This document shows, piece by piece, positions 6,773 to 14,577 of a stretch of 64,000 bases of DNA. The stretch's first letter is position 1, and the number at the start of each line of letters is the position of its first letter. Under the pieces are notes generated by a model. That model made no database searches and was not told the DNA's origin. It saw only the letters and a list, made by a program, of their open reading frames with translations. Location of the stretch: the NCBI GenBank assembly GCA_017454905.1, contig JAFTCB010000030.1, positions 1-64,000 of the forward strand, in the 5' to 3' direction. Source of the stretch: Bacteroidales bacterium (GTDB lineage Bacteria; Bacteroidota; Bacteroidia; Bacteroidales; UBA932). The translations under genes and the position numbers were made by a program.

Positions 6773-8035
6773 ATGGCACATCAGCATTTGCTCAGGCTTG
6801 ACAACGCCTCTTTCATATATCCCGCCAGCCAGTCGAAGAAGTATTCTTCGCTGTACCGGATGAGCATGACCCTTACCGAACCGGTGGATGCCGCCCTGCT
6901 CCAGCAAGCGCTGGAAGCGACGGTCGGCCGCATCCCCACCTTCCATTATACCTTGACGGGCGGTGCCCTCTGGTGGTACCTCCGCTACCTGGACAAGACG
7001 CCCCGCGTACTGCCCCTGCAGCCGCTGCACCATTTCAGCCTCGAGGGCAACGGCGGCTTCCTTTTCCGCACGGCGGCGGACGGCTGCCGGATCGTCCTGG
7101 ACATCTTCCACGTCCTGACGGACGGAAACGGCGGGATGACCTTCCTGCTCACGCTGACCGCGGAATACCTCCGGCTGCGCTACGGCGTGCAGCCGCTCTA
7201 CGGCGGGCGCATCCTGAACCCTTCCGACCATCCCTGCGCCTCGGAGCTGGCGGATGCCTTCGACGATTTCGGCGGCAAAAAGGGGGAACTCGAGCAGAAT
7301 ACCCCCGCATACCATATCCGCGGCCGGGTGCTGGGGACCAGAGAACTGCGCAACCTGCGCGTCCGCATCCCGATGGACCGGGCGCACGAAGTGGCGAAAG
7401 CCCGGCAGGTGACGGTCACGGAACTGCTCTCCGCCGCCATGGTGGCCGCCCTGCAGGATGTCCGTCGGGAAGATCCCTTCCGGCGCCGGACGGCGCTCAA
7501 GGTCAATGTCCCCGTGGACCTGCGCCGGATCTTCGGCGGCAGCACGCTGCGCAACTTCTCCTCCTATGTGATGCTGGGGGTGGATGTGCGCAACGGAGAA
7601 TACGACTTCGACCACATCCTGGAGGTGGTCGCCGCCCAGAAGCGACTCTTCTCCATGCCCAGCCAGCTGGAGCCCAAGGTGGCCAAGAACGTGGAACTGG
7701 AGAACAACTTCGCGATCAACTGCATCCCGCGTTTCCTCAAGAAGCCCATCATCGACGTCATCAACAAGCTCAAGGGGGACCGCTACTGCTCCCACACCCT
7801 GTCGAACCTCGGCAAGATCGACCTGCCCGCTTCGCTGCGCCCCTATGTGCGCGACATCGACTTCGTGCTCGGACGCCAGCGCGGTAATTCCGGCGCCTCC
7901 GCCTGCACAGGCTACAACGGGGAACTCATCCTCAATATGTCCCGCCGCATCGCGGAGCACTGCTTCGAAGATGCCTTCCTGAAGCAGCTGGAGCTGCTGG
8001 GCATCCCGGCCCGCGCCGAAGAGAGCAGCATCTGA
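6773..8035 (+). CDS. Condensation/alcohol-acetyltransferase-like acyltransferase
   Basis: A 420-residue protein with the fold signature of CoA-dependent acyltransferases. The catalytic motif HxxxDG appears as FHVLTDGNGG near residue 113. Downstream segments such as KVNVPVDLRRIF and a C-terminal SNLGKIDLP resemble alcohol acetyltransferase and condensation-domain proteins. No signal peptide or membrane helix is visible. The ATG at 6773 follows a good promoter, and upstream in-frame codons have no family similarity. The gene is single, with a terminator and a tRNA gene on the other side. The acyl donor and acceptor cannot be told from sequence. Its last codons also form the right arm of a 34 bp inverted repeat. 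Confidence 0.75.
   Translation: MAHQHLLRLDNASFIYPASQSKKYSSLYRMSMTLTEPVDAALLQQALEATVGRIPTFHYTLTGGALWWYLRYLDKTPRVLPLQPLHHFSLEGNGGFLFRTAADGCRIVLDIFHVLTDGNGGMTFLLTLTAEYLRLRYGVQPLYGGRILNPSDHPCASELADAFDDFGGKKGELEQNTPAYHIRGRVLGTRELRNLRVRIPMDRAHEVAKARQVTVTELLSAAMVAALQDVRREDPFRRRTALKVNVPVDLRRIFGGSTLRNFSSYVMLGVDVRNGEYDFDHILEVVAAQKRLFSMPSQLEPKVAKNVELENNFAINCIPRFLKKPIIDVINKLKGDRYCSHTLSNLGKIDLPASLRPYVRDIDFVLGRQRGNSGASACTGYNGELILNMSRRIAEHCFEDAFLKQLELLGIPARAEESSI
7999..8032 (-). repeat. Inverted repeat, right arm (partner 6478-6511)
   Basis: The segment lies within the last codons of the acyltransferase and matches the reverse complement of 6478-6511 at 31 of 34 positions. Confidence 0.7.
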
Positions 8036-8052
8036 ACAGGATATACAACGAG

Positions 8053-8080
8053 AAAAGCCCTCAAAATCTGAGGGCTTTTT
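8053..8080. terminator. Bidirectional terminator
   Basis: AAAAGCCCTCA and TGAGGGCTTTT form a perfect stem around a five-base loop, with A and T runs on the two sides. It ends the plus-strand acyltransferase gene and the minus-strand tRNA/rplS unit. Confidence 0.85.
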
Positions 8081-8082
8081 CG

Positions 8083-8156
8083 TGACGCCTGCAGGATTCA
8101 AACCTGCGACCTTTTGATCCGTAGTCAAATGCTCTATTCAGCTGAGCTAAGGCGCC
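8083..8156 (-). tRNA. tRNA-Arg (anticodon ACG)
   Basis: A 74-nt cloverleaf. The acceptor stem GGCGCCT pairs with AGGCGTC (one G-U), the D arm is TAGCTCAGCTGAATAGAGCA, the anticodon arm TTTGA-CTACGGA-TCAAA exposes ACG, and the T arm contains GGTTTGAATCC. CCA is not encoded. It lies 29 nt downstream of rplS on the same strand and may be co-transcribed with it. ACG is normally edited to ICG and reads CGU, CGC and CGA. Confidence 0.95.
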
Positions 8157-8185
8157 ATAACCAACCGGCGCAAGGCCGGTCTATG

Positions 8186-8563
8186 CTACTCTGCCGGGTT
8201 CTTCACCACGCGCTTCGCTTCCTTGATGCGGGCCTTCTTACCAGCGAGGTTGCGGAGGTAGAAGATGCGGGCGCGACGGACCTTACCGACTTTGTTGAGT
8301 TCAATCTTGTCAATCGAAGGGGACTCGTACGGGAAAATCCTCTCAACACCGACACCGTTGGAAACCTTGCGGATGGTGAAGGTCTTCGTGTACGGGGTGG
8401 CGCCGGAAATCTGGATCACCACGCCGCGGAAGCTCTGGAGTCTCTCCTTGTCGCCTTCCTTGATCCGGTAGGTCACCGTGATGGTGTCACCGGCCTTGAA
8501 CTGCGGGTAGGTAGCAGCCTTGTTCTGGGAGAAGGACTGCTCCACTAAGTTAATCAAATCCAT
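8186..8563 (-). CDS. rplS: 50S ribosomal protein L19
   Basis: A 125-residue L19. It is recognised by FKAGDTITVTYRIKEGDKER, QSFRGVVIQISG, TFTIRKVSNGVGVERIFPYE and the basic C-terminus RRARIFYLRNLAGKKARIKE. L19 sits at the interface of the 30S and 50S subunits. The ATG at 8563 gives the usual length; longer in-frame extensions would read into the leader. A full Bacteroidota promoter lies upstream with a leader of about 68 nt, longer than most leaders here, which leaves room for translational control. Confidence 0.97.
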   Translation of the reverse strand: MDLINLVEQSFSQNKAATYPQFKAGDTITVTYRIKEGDKERLQSFRGVVIQISGATPYTKTFTIRKVSNGVGVERIFPYESPSIDKIELNKVGKVRRARIFYLRNLAGKKARIKEAKRVVKNPAE

Positions 8564-8634
8564 AATGTCAATTATGTTATCAGCCGCAGCATCGTCAAAC
8601 CGTTCGACGAGAGGCTGCTTTCGTTTTGGGATTG

Positions 8635-8665
8635 CAAAGATAGAAACTTTTCGGAATCCTGCAAA
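8635..8665 (-). promoter_or_regulatory. rplS promoter
   Basis: On the minus strand TTTG (8662-8665) and TATCTTTG (8635-8642) are 19 bp apart, a full match to the -33/-7 consensus. Confidence 0.8.
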
Positions 8666-8714
8666 ATTTTTTCGCAAAAAAGTTCTCCCCGCAGCCCGGC
8701 TGATGTCTTCCGGC

Positions 8715-9770
8715 CTAGTTGGCGCTTGTCGACGGACTGGCGACCGCTTCCCCGGCCGGCTCTCCCGTCGACGGTTCAATCTCGGTGAATCCTGTCTGCG
8801 TGAACCGGCCGTCCTTGAAGATCCAGCGGGTTCTCGAGATCTCCTCCGGCGTCTCGTGCTCTTCCATGACCTCATCGACGTTGGAGAGGTCTTCGTTGAA
8901 GAGCGACTCATAACTGCGGTCGTAGAAGGATTCGGTCAGCTCCAGCTCGTAGGATCCGTCCGCGAGCTTGGTGATGGTCAGGGACGACCAGCTGTTGTAG
9001 CTGCCGGGCGACATGTGCTCGTCCTCAGCCATCCAGACGTTCTTTTCCTCGTAGCTGTTGGGGTTGCGGTAGGGATTCTCCCAGTCGCAGAAATGCCAGA
9101 AGAGCATCTCGTTCGCCTGCATGACGCGGAAGATGCCCCAGGCGAGCATGTCGTCCGGGCTCAGCGGGTCCTCCTGCATTTCCGGCGTTTCTACGAGATA
9201 GGCCAGCGCATCATATTTGAGCGGGATCCAGCCGAAGTGGATCTTGGGCTGCTTGGGCATGTCGAGGGTCTGGCTCTTGCGGCTCTTGCCCGATCCGTCG
9301 GTGCGGATCATCTTGCCTGTGAGGTAGTTGTAAGAGATGTCGTAGTCGGCTTCGCTCTTGTGACGGTCCTCCTTGCCGCCGATCAGGCGGAAATCCCCGT
9401 TCTCCCAGCGGAAGAGGAAGATATCGGCCCCTTCGTCCCGTTTGATCTCGAACCGCACCACACCCTGGGCCGTGACGGTGACGCCGGTATTCCCTGGGCT
9501 CAAACTGACGTCATAGTCCCTGAACAGCTTGTATCCGCCGTTCGCCTGTCCGAAATAGAAGGCGAGAGTGTTTCCGGAATAATTGTCCGGAACGGCGATG
9601 ACCAGGTCCTTGATGCCGTCCTTGTTGATGTCGGCCTCGGCCGTGACGATCTCTTTGTCCTCGAAGGCGGCCACGTCGGCGGCAGAAGTGCCGGACGGCT
9701 TGAAATCCTGAGCCTGCAAGCCGCTCAGAACGGCGCAGAGAAGCGCGATGGACAGGAGGAACTTTTTCAT
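8715..9770 (-). CDS. Secreted hypothetical protein with EF-hand-like repeat motif
   Basis: A 351-residue exported protein starting MKKFLLSIALLCAVLSGLQA, with cleavage probably after QAQ. Near residue 50, EADINKDGIKDLVIAVPD resembles the Ca-binding DxNxDGxxD loops of VCBS/FG-GAP and dockerin-like modules. A second half (about 190-330) is rich in Trp, Tyr and Glu and includes WHFCDWENPYRNPNSYEEKN. I do not recognise a family with known function. It is divergent from the lipoprotein gene at 9866 and stands alone, followed by rplS. It could bind calcium or carbohydrate in the periplasm, which is a guess. Confidence 0.75.
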   Translation of the reverse strand: MKKFLLSIALLCAVLSGLQAQDFKPSGTSAADVAAFEDKEIVTAEADINKDGIKDLVIAVPDNYSGNTLAFYFGQANGGYKLFRDYDVSLSPGNTGVTVTAQGVVRFEIKRDEGADIFLFRWENGDFRLIGGKEDRHKSEADYDISYNYLTGKMIRTDGSGKSRKSQTLDMPKQPKIHFGWIPLKYDALAYLVETPEMQEDPLSPDDMLAWGIFRVMQANEMLFWHFCDWENPYRNPNSYEEKNVWMAEDEHMSPGSYNSWSSLTITKLADGSYELELTESFYDRSYESLFNEDLSNVDEVMEEHETPEEISRTRWIFKDGRFTQTGFTEIEPSTGEPAGEAVASPSTSAN

Positions 9771-9865
9771 GATCTTCGGTTTTGCATTTCTTAAACACCG
9801 CAAGATAGCATTTTTTAGCCGGAAAATGTCTATCTTTCCCGCAAATAATACACACAACAAGCCTT

Positions 9866-10330
9866 ATGAAAAAAATCATCTTCCTGCTTGCGGTCCTGGT
9901 CCTGGCCGCCTGCAGCCCTGCAGACCCCGTCCGTGACGCCCTGGAACAATACGCCAAGGAGCACATGGAGAACCCCGCTTCCTACAAATTCGCCAACATG
10001 TCCATGCCGCACAACTACACGTACATGGAGGATCTGATCACCTACAAGACCGGTATAGAGGGCCTGATGGCCAAGGCTGCCGACAAGGCTCCCTATGAAG
10101 CGGAACTCGAAAAGGTCGACGACCTGCTCTTCGAACTGGGCAGCGAGGTCGCCTGCTTCGACCGGACGCTCTACTTCTGGTTCACCCCGGAAGGCAGCCA
10201 AGCGAAATTCCAGCAGTTCGTCATCGGACGCTTCACCCCGGACGGCCGGGTGATCGCGCTCACCATGGATCCCGAAAGCCTTCCCACCTATCCGGCGCTC
10301 GGAATCCTCAAGGAGCAGGGACGCCTGTGA
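9866..10330 (+). CDS. Small predicted lipoprotein
   Basis: A 154-residue protein with a type II signal peptide, MKKIIFLLAVLVLAAC, with lipidation at Cys16. The mature part starts DPVRDALEQYAKEHMENPAS, a pattern seen in small Bacteroidales lipoproteins of unknown role, and has one central helical region and a short beta-rich end. Its promoter may be TATCTTTC at 9831-9838, a near match only. The next gene, grpE, starts 54 nt later on the same strand. Function is unknown. Confidence 0.8.
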   Translation: MKKIIFLLAVLVLAACSPADPVRDALEQYAKEHMENPASYKFANMSMPHNYTYMEDLITYKTGIEGLMAKAADKAPYEAELEKVDDLLFELGSEVACFDRTLYFWFTPEGSQAKFQQFVIGRFTPDGRVIALTMDPESLPTYPALGILKEQGRL

Positions 10331-10384
10331 CATTTCGTCATTGGCAAACGATTTGCTTCCCCTTGAGGCAAACGCATCAGAATT

Positions 10385-10975
10385 ATGTCAGACAAGAAAG
10401 ATAAGAAGCAGGAAGCACCTGTGGAAGAGCCTGTGGAGCAGGCCTCCCAGCCGGAAGAATCCAAGAAAAAGCTGAAAAAAGAAGAACGCAAAGAAGACGC
10501 CCTGCGCAAGCAGGTCGCCGAACTGACTGACAATTTGGCGAAGGAGAAAGAGAACGTGGCGAAGGAAAAGGAGAGCTACCTGCGCCTGATGGCGGAGTTC
10601 GAGACCTTCCGGCGCCGCAGCGCCGAGGACCGGCTGGCCCTGATCGCTTCCGCGTCGGCGAAGACCATCGAAGGCCTGCTGCCGGTGCTGGACGACTGCG
10701 AGCGGGCGATGGAGATGCTCTCCAAGTCCTCCGACGAAGCCGCCAAGGAAGGCACTGCGCTGATATACAACAAATTGATGGATTACCTCAAGACCCAGGG
10801 ACTTGCCCGGATCGAAGCGAAGGGTGAGGCCTTCGACACCGACTTCCATGAAGCCGTGACCCAGTTCCCCGCACCCAGCGAGGATCTCAAAGGCAAGGTC
10901 ATCGACGTGGTCCAGACCGGCTACACGCTGGGCGGCAAGGTCCTGCGCTATGCCAAAGTAGTGGTGGGAGCATAA
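10385..10975 (+). CDS. grpE: Nucleotide exchange factor GrpE
   Basis: A 196-residue GrpE. A Lys/Glu-rich N-terminus and long coiled coil (about 25-90) include YLRLMAEFETFRRRSAED. The helical core follows with LLPVLDDCERAMEML. The C-terminal beta-domain contains GEAFDTDFHEAV and GKVIDVVQTGYTLGGKVLRYAKV, the family signature. It promotes ADP release from DnaK. dnaJ follows after four bases, so the two genes form an operon; dnaK itself is not in the window. Confidence 0.97.
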   Translation: MSDKKDKKQEAPVEEPVEQASQPEESKKKLKKEERKEDALRKQVAELTDNLAKEKENVAKEKESYLRLMAEFETFRRRSAEDRLALIASASAKTIEGLLPVLDDCERAMEMLSKSSDEAAKEGTALIYNKLMDYLKTQGLARIEAKGEAFDTDFHEAVTQFPAPSEDLKGKVIDVVQTGYTLGGKVLRYAKVVVGA

Positions 10976-10979
10976 TCCT

Positions 10980-12161
10980 ATGGCAGAGAAAAGAGATTAC
11001 TATGAGGTCCTGGGGCTCCAGAAAGGAGCCTCGGCCGACGATATCAAGGGCGCTTACCGCAAAGCGGCCCTCAAATGGCATCCGGACCGCTGGGTCAGCG
11101 GCACCGACGCCGAGAAAAAGACGGCGGAAGAGAATTTCAAGGAAGCTTCCGAGGCTTATTCGGTCCTGAGCGACCCGGACAAGAAGGCGAAATACGACCA
11201 GTTCGGATTCGCCGGCGTGGACGGTGCCGCCGGCCAGGACTGGAGCCAGGGCTTCGGCAACCTCAACGACATCCTCAACAACCTGTTCGGCGGAGCCTTC
11301 GGAGGCTTCGGCGGATTTGGCGGTTTCGAGGGCTTCGGCGGTTTCGGCGGCCAGCAGAGACAGCGCGTCCAGCGCGGCCGGGACATCCGTACCCGCGTCA
11401 AGGTCACCCTGGAGGAGATCGCGAACGGCTGCGAGAAAGAAGTCACCATCGAGCGCAACCGGCCCTGCCCCGACTGTGACGGGCGCGGTGCCAGGAGCGC
11501 TTCCGACATCAAGACCTGTCCGACCTGCAAGGGCGCCGGCCAGGTCCAGCACGTGACCAACACCCTGCTCGGCCGCACGATGACCTCGTCCGTCTGCCCC
11601 CAGTGCGGCGGCACCGGCAAGGTGATCACCAATCCCTGCAGCCGATGCAAGGGCACGGGCCTCGTCCGGCAGAAGGAGACCGTCAAGGTCCGCATCCCCG
11701 CCGGCGTCGAGGACGGTATGCAGCTGACGCTCCGCGGCGAAGGCCATGCAGCCCCGCAGGGCGGCATCAACGGCGACCTGCTCGTCATCGTGGAGGAGCA
11801 GCCGCACGCCCAGCTCAAGCGCGACGGCAACAACCTCTTCTATACGCGCGTGATCAGCGTGGCCGACGCCATGCTCGGCTGCGAGATCCAGGTGCCCGCC
11901 CTCGACGGGCCGCAGCGCCTCAAACTCGATCCGGGCACGCAGTCCGGCACGGTCCAGCGCCTGCGCGGCAAGGGGCTGCCTTCGGTAAACGGCTACGGCC
12001 TTGGCAGCCGCGGCGACCTCTACGTCAAGATCCTGGTCTGGATCCCGCGCAAACTGGGACGCAGCGAACGCGAAGCCATCGAGAAGATGCGCGACGCCGT
12101 ACGCCCCGATCCCAACCGGGAGGACCGGGCGCTCTTCGAGAAAGAAAGCCAGTATTTTTAG
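10980..12161 (+). CDS. dnaJ: Chaperone protein DnaJ
   Basis: A 393-residue class I J protein. The J domain (about 4-72) has KWHPDRW with the HPD motif. A Gly/Phe-rich region follows (about 98-125). Four CxxCxGxG zinc motifs (CPDCDGRG, CPTCKGAG, CPQCGGTG, CSRCKGTG) lie around 160-230, and the substrate-binding C-terminal domains follow. It stimulates DnaK ATPase and delivers clients. The stop TAG overlaps the TAA of the convergent trkA gene by four bases. Confidence 0.98.
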   Translation: MAEKRDYYEVLGLQKGASADDIKGAYRKAALKWHPDRWVSGTDAEKKTAEENFKEASEAYSVLSDPDKKAKYDQFGFAGVDGAAGQDWSQGFGNLNDILNNLFGGAFGGFGGFGGFEGFGGFGGQQRQRVQRGRDIRTRVKVTLEEIANGCEKEVTIERNRPCPDCDGRGARSASDIKTCPTCKGAGQVQHVTNTLLGRTMTSSVCPQCGGTGKVITNPCSRCKGTGLVRQKETVKVRIPAGVEDGMQLTLRGEGHAAPQGGINGDLLVIVEEQPHAQLKRDGNNLFYTRVISVADAMLGCEIQVPALDGPQRLKLDPGTQSGTVQRLRGKGLPSVNGYGLGSRGDLYVKILVWIPRKLGRSEREAIEKMRDAVRPDPNREDRALFEKESQYF

Positions 12162-13519
12162 CGGAAGAACCGGTCGATCTCCTGGATCGTCTCCGGTAAG
12201 GCAAAGATCGCAACGCGGTCGTACGGTTCGATAATCGTGTCGCCGACCGCGATGCGGGCTTCGCTGCCCCGGATCACGCCGCCGATGATGGCGTTGCGCG
12301 GGAAATCGATATCCTTGATCGGACCGGAGGTGATCAGCGAACCCGGCGCCACGGTGTACTCGATGACCTCGGCGTTGGTGCCGGTCATGTAGCGCACGAA
12401 GCGCGCCTTGCCGGACAGGGTGAACTTGAAGATGCGCCCGGCGGTGATCAGTTTCTTGTTGATGACGTTGTCCACGCCCATCTCCTCGGCGATGTGGATG
12501 TACTCGATGTTCTCCACCTCGGCGATCGTGCGGGCTACGCCGAACTTCTTGGCGACCACGCAGGACAGCACGTTGCTCTCGTCATTGCCCGTCAGGGCGA
12601 CGAAGGCGTCATACTCCTGGATGCCTTCCTCGAAGAGGAAATCCGAGTTGCGTCCGTCTCCGTTGACGATGCGGATGGTCTCCGGCAGCTTCTCGGAGAG
12701 CTCGATGCAGCGGTTCTTATCGCTCTCCACCAGTTTGACTTTCATCCCGCTGCGGTCCAGCGACTTGGCGAGCATCTCGCCGATGGGGCCGCCGCCCAGG
12801 ATGAAGACCTTGCCGATGGAGATGTTGGTCTTGCCGAAATGCCGGTACAGGGCGGGCACACCCTCGCGGGTGGTGATGGTGAAGACCAGGTCGCCGTAGA
12901 GGAACTTGGTATCCAGTTTGGGGATGATGGTCTGCTCGTCGCGGGAGATGGCGATCACGCGGAACTGCCGGAGTTCCTCCTCCGTGGTGTTCTTGATGAA
13001 CTCGAGCAACTTGAGGTCCAGGATGGGGGAGTCCTCGGTGAGCTTGAAGACGGCGATCTGCAGGCGTCCGCGGGCGAAGTCCATGGTCTCCGCGGTGGAG
13101 TTGTGCTTGAGGAACGCCACGATCTCGTCCGCCGCACTCTTCTCGGGATAGAACATCAGTTCGATGCCCAGCTCCTTGAACAGCAACTTGTTCTCGGCGT
13201 TGAGATAATCTTCGTCATTGATGCGCGCGATGACCTTGGCGGCGCCGACCTGCTTGGCGAGCAGGGCGCCGACGATGTTGACCTCCTGGGTAGCGAAGGG
13301 ATAGACAGCGATGAAGAGATCGGCCTTGCCCACGCCGGCATCCCGCAGGATCTGGATGGACGAGGGATTGCCGAGGACCGTCTCCACGTCGGCATAGGCA
13401 GCCAGGGCGTTGATGCGCTCGCTGTCATCATCGATCACCGTGACTTCGTTCGCCTCGGCACGAAGCATCTTGGCCAGATGCGAGCCGACTTCTCCGGCTC
13501 CTTCAATAACGATCTTCAT
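12158..13519 (-). CDS. trkA: Trk-type potassium uptake regulator TrkA
   Basis: A 453-residue cytoplasmic protein with two RCK modules. The first Rossmann domain opens MKIVIEGAGEVGSHLAKML (NAD-binding GxGxxG). The second starts near residue 230 with VFILGGGPIGEMLAKSLD. Each is followed by a TrkA-C domain, the last containing APGSLI and VGDTIIEPYDRVAIFALPE. It gates the TrkH/TrkG K+ channel, which is not encoded here. The gene is last in a minus-strand run after the glycosyltransferase, overlapping it by 17 nt. Confidence 0.95.
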   Translation of the reverse strand: MKIVIEGAGEVGSHLAKMLRAEANEVTVIDDDSERINALAAYADVETVLGNPSSIQILRDAGVGKADLFIAVYPFATQEVNIVGALLAKQVGAAKVIARINDEDYLNAENKLLFKELGIELMFYPEKSAADEIVAFLKHNSTAETMDFARGRLQIAVFKLTEDSPILDLKLLEFIKNTTEEELRQFRVIAISRDEQTIIPKLDTKFLYGDLVFTITTREGVPALYRHFGKTNISIGKVFILGGGPIGEMLAKSLDRSGMKVKLVESDKNRCIELSEKLPETIRIVNGDGRNSDFLFEEGIQEYDAFVALTGNDESNVLSCVVAKKFGVARTIAEVENIEYIHIAEEMGVDNVINKKLITAGRIFKFTLSGKARFVRYMTGTNAEVIEYTVAPGSLITSGPIKDIDFPRNAIIGGVIRGSEARIAVGDTIIEPYDRVAIFALPETIQEIDRFFR

Positions 13520-14573
13520 AACGTCTCAAATAATTAAAAATCCCGTCTCCCCGCAGGGCGGACTGAAGCAAGATCCGCACATCCGACAGTCCCGCCAGCT
13601 TCGTGGGCACACCGGGGGCCGTTTCCGTGCCCGGCGCGCCGCGCAGTTCCCGGTACTCCCGGTGGGCGTCCCGGACGGCGCGTGCCAGTTCCGCCTTTCC
13701 CGACAGCAAATATACGATTGCCGCGCAACAATCCAAAATCTTCCGGAAAGCGATGCGCCGGCGGGCCTTGCGCAGCCCGATCGTGGCGGCGAGGTTGTTC
13801 TCCAGCAGGAGCAAGCCGTTGCGGAAATTGAGTTTCAGCTTCAAGGGGGAAGACGGCGCCAGGGTGCCTCCGCCCAGGTGCCAGACACAGCTCTGCGGCA
13901 CCACGCCCACCCGCCATCCGGCGCGCTGGACGCGCCAGCACCAGTCGATTTCCTCCATGTGCGCGAAGAAGCGCCCGTCCAGCCCGCCGGCCTCCCGCCA
14001 GCAGCGCGCACGCACCAGCAGGCATGCGCCGGACACCCAGAGCACGTCCGCGGGGCTGTCGTACTGCCCCGTATCCGTCTCGGTGCGCGACAGCACGCGC
14101 CCCCGGCAGAAGGGGAAGCCGTAGCGGTCGAGCAGCCCTCCGGCGGCGCCGGCATACTCGAAGCGGTCCGTGCGGCGATATTCCCCGTCCTCGCGTACAA
14201 GCGCATGCAGCTTGGGGCCGCAGGCGGCATATTCCGGATGCGCATCCATCCAGGCGGTGAGCGGCTCCAGCCAGCCCGGACTGACCTCAATATCCGAATT
14301 CAGCAGCACCAGGTAATCCGGCGCCGCCGCTTCCGCAAGCAGCGTCCCGAACGCGCGGTTGTAGCCTCCCGTGAAGCCGTAGTTCTCCTCCAGCAGGATC
14401 GTCCGCACCTGCGGGAAACGCTCCGAGAGCAGTTCCCGGGAGCCGTCCGTGCTCGCATTGTCGGCGACCACGACGCCGGCATCCAGCCCACGCAGGCTTT
14501 CCAGCAGGGGCGGGAGGAAACGCGCCAGGTAGTCCCGGGTGTTCCAGTTGAGGATGACGACAGCGGTACGCAT
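13503..14573 (-). CDS. Family 2 glycosyltransferase (rhamnosyltransferase-like)
   Basis: A 356-residue GT-A enzyme. MRTAVVILNWNTRDYLARFL starts the nucleotide-binding fold. VVADNASTDGS, ENYGFTGGYNRAF, LLNSDIEV (the metal-binding DxD equivalent) and SGACLLVRARCW, then HMEEIDWCWRVQRAGW, are hallmarks of the WbbL-like rhamnosyltransferase branch. It would add a sugar to a cell-surface polysaccharide. No transmembrane helix is certain, although IAFRKILDCCAAIVYLLSG could associate with the membrane. The start at 14573 is the first ATG before the family's N-terminal motif. The flanking genes do not form a polysaccharide locus. Confidence 0.9.
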   Translation of the reverse strand: MRTAVVILNWNTRDYLARFLPPLLESLRGLDAGVVVADNASTDGSRELLSERFPQVRTILLEENYGFTGGYNRAFGTLLAEAAAPDYLVLLNSDIEVSPGWLEPLTAWMDAHPEYAACGPKLHALVREDGEYRRTDRFEYAGAAGGLLDRYGFPFCRGRVLSRTETDTGQYDSPADVLWVSGACLLVRARCWREAGGLDGRFFAHMEEIDWCWRVQRAGWRVGVVPQSCVWHLGGGTLAPSSPLKLKLNFRNGLLLLENNLAATIGLRKARRRIAFRKILDCCAAIVYLLSGKAELARAVRDAHREYRELRGAPGTETAPGVPTKLAGLSDVRILLQSALRGDGIFNYLRRYEDRY

Positions 14574-14577
14574 GGGG

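Noticed and set aside
8157..8185. Small hairpin ACCGGC...GCCGGT between rplS and tRNA-Arg as a terminator
   Set aside because: The stem is only six pairs with no T-run on either strand, so co-transcription of the tRNA with rplS remains likely.
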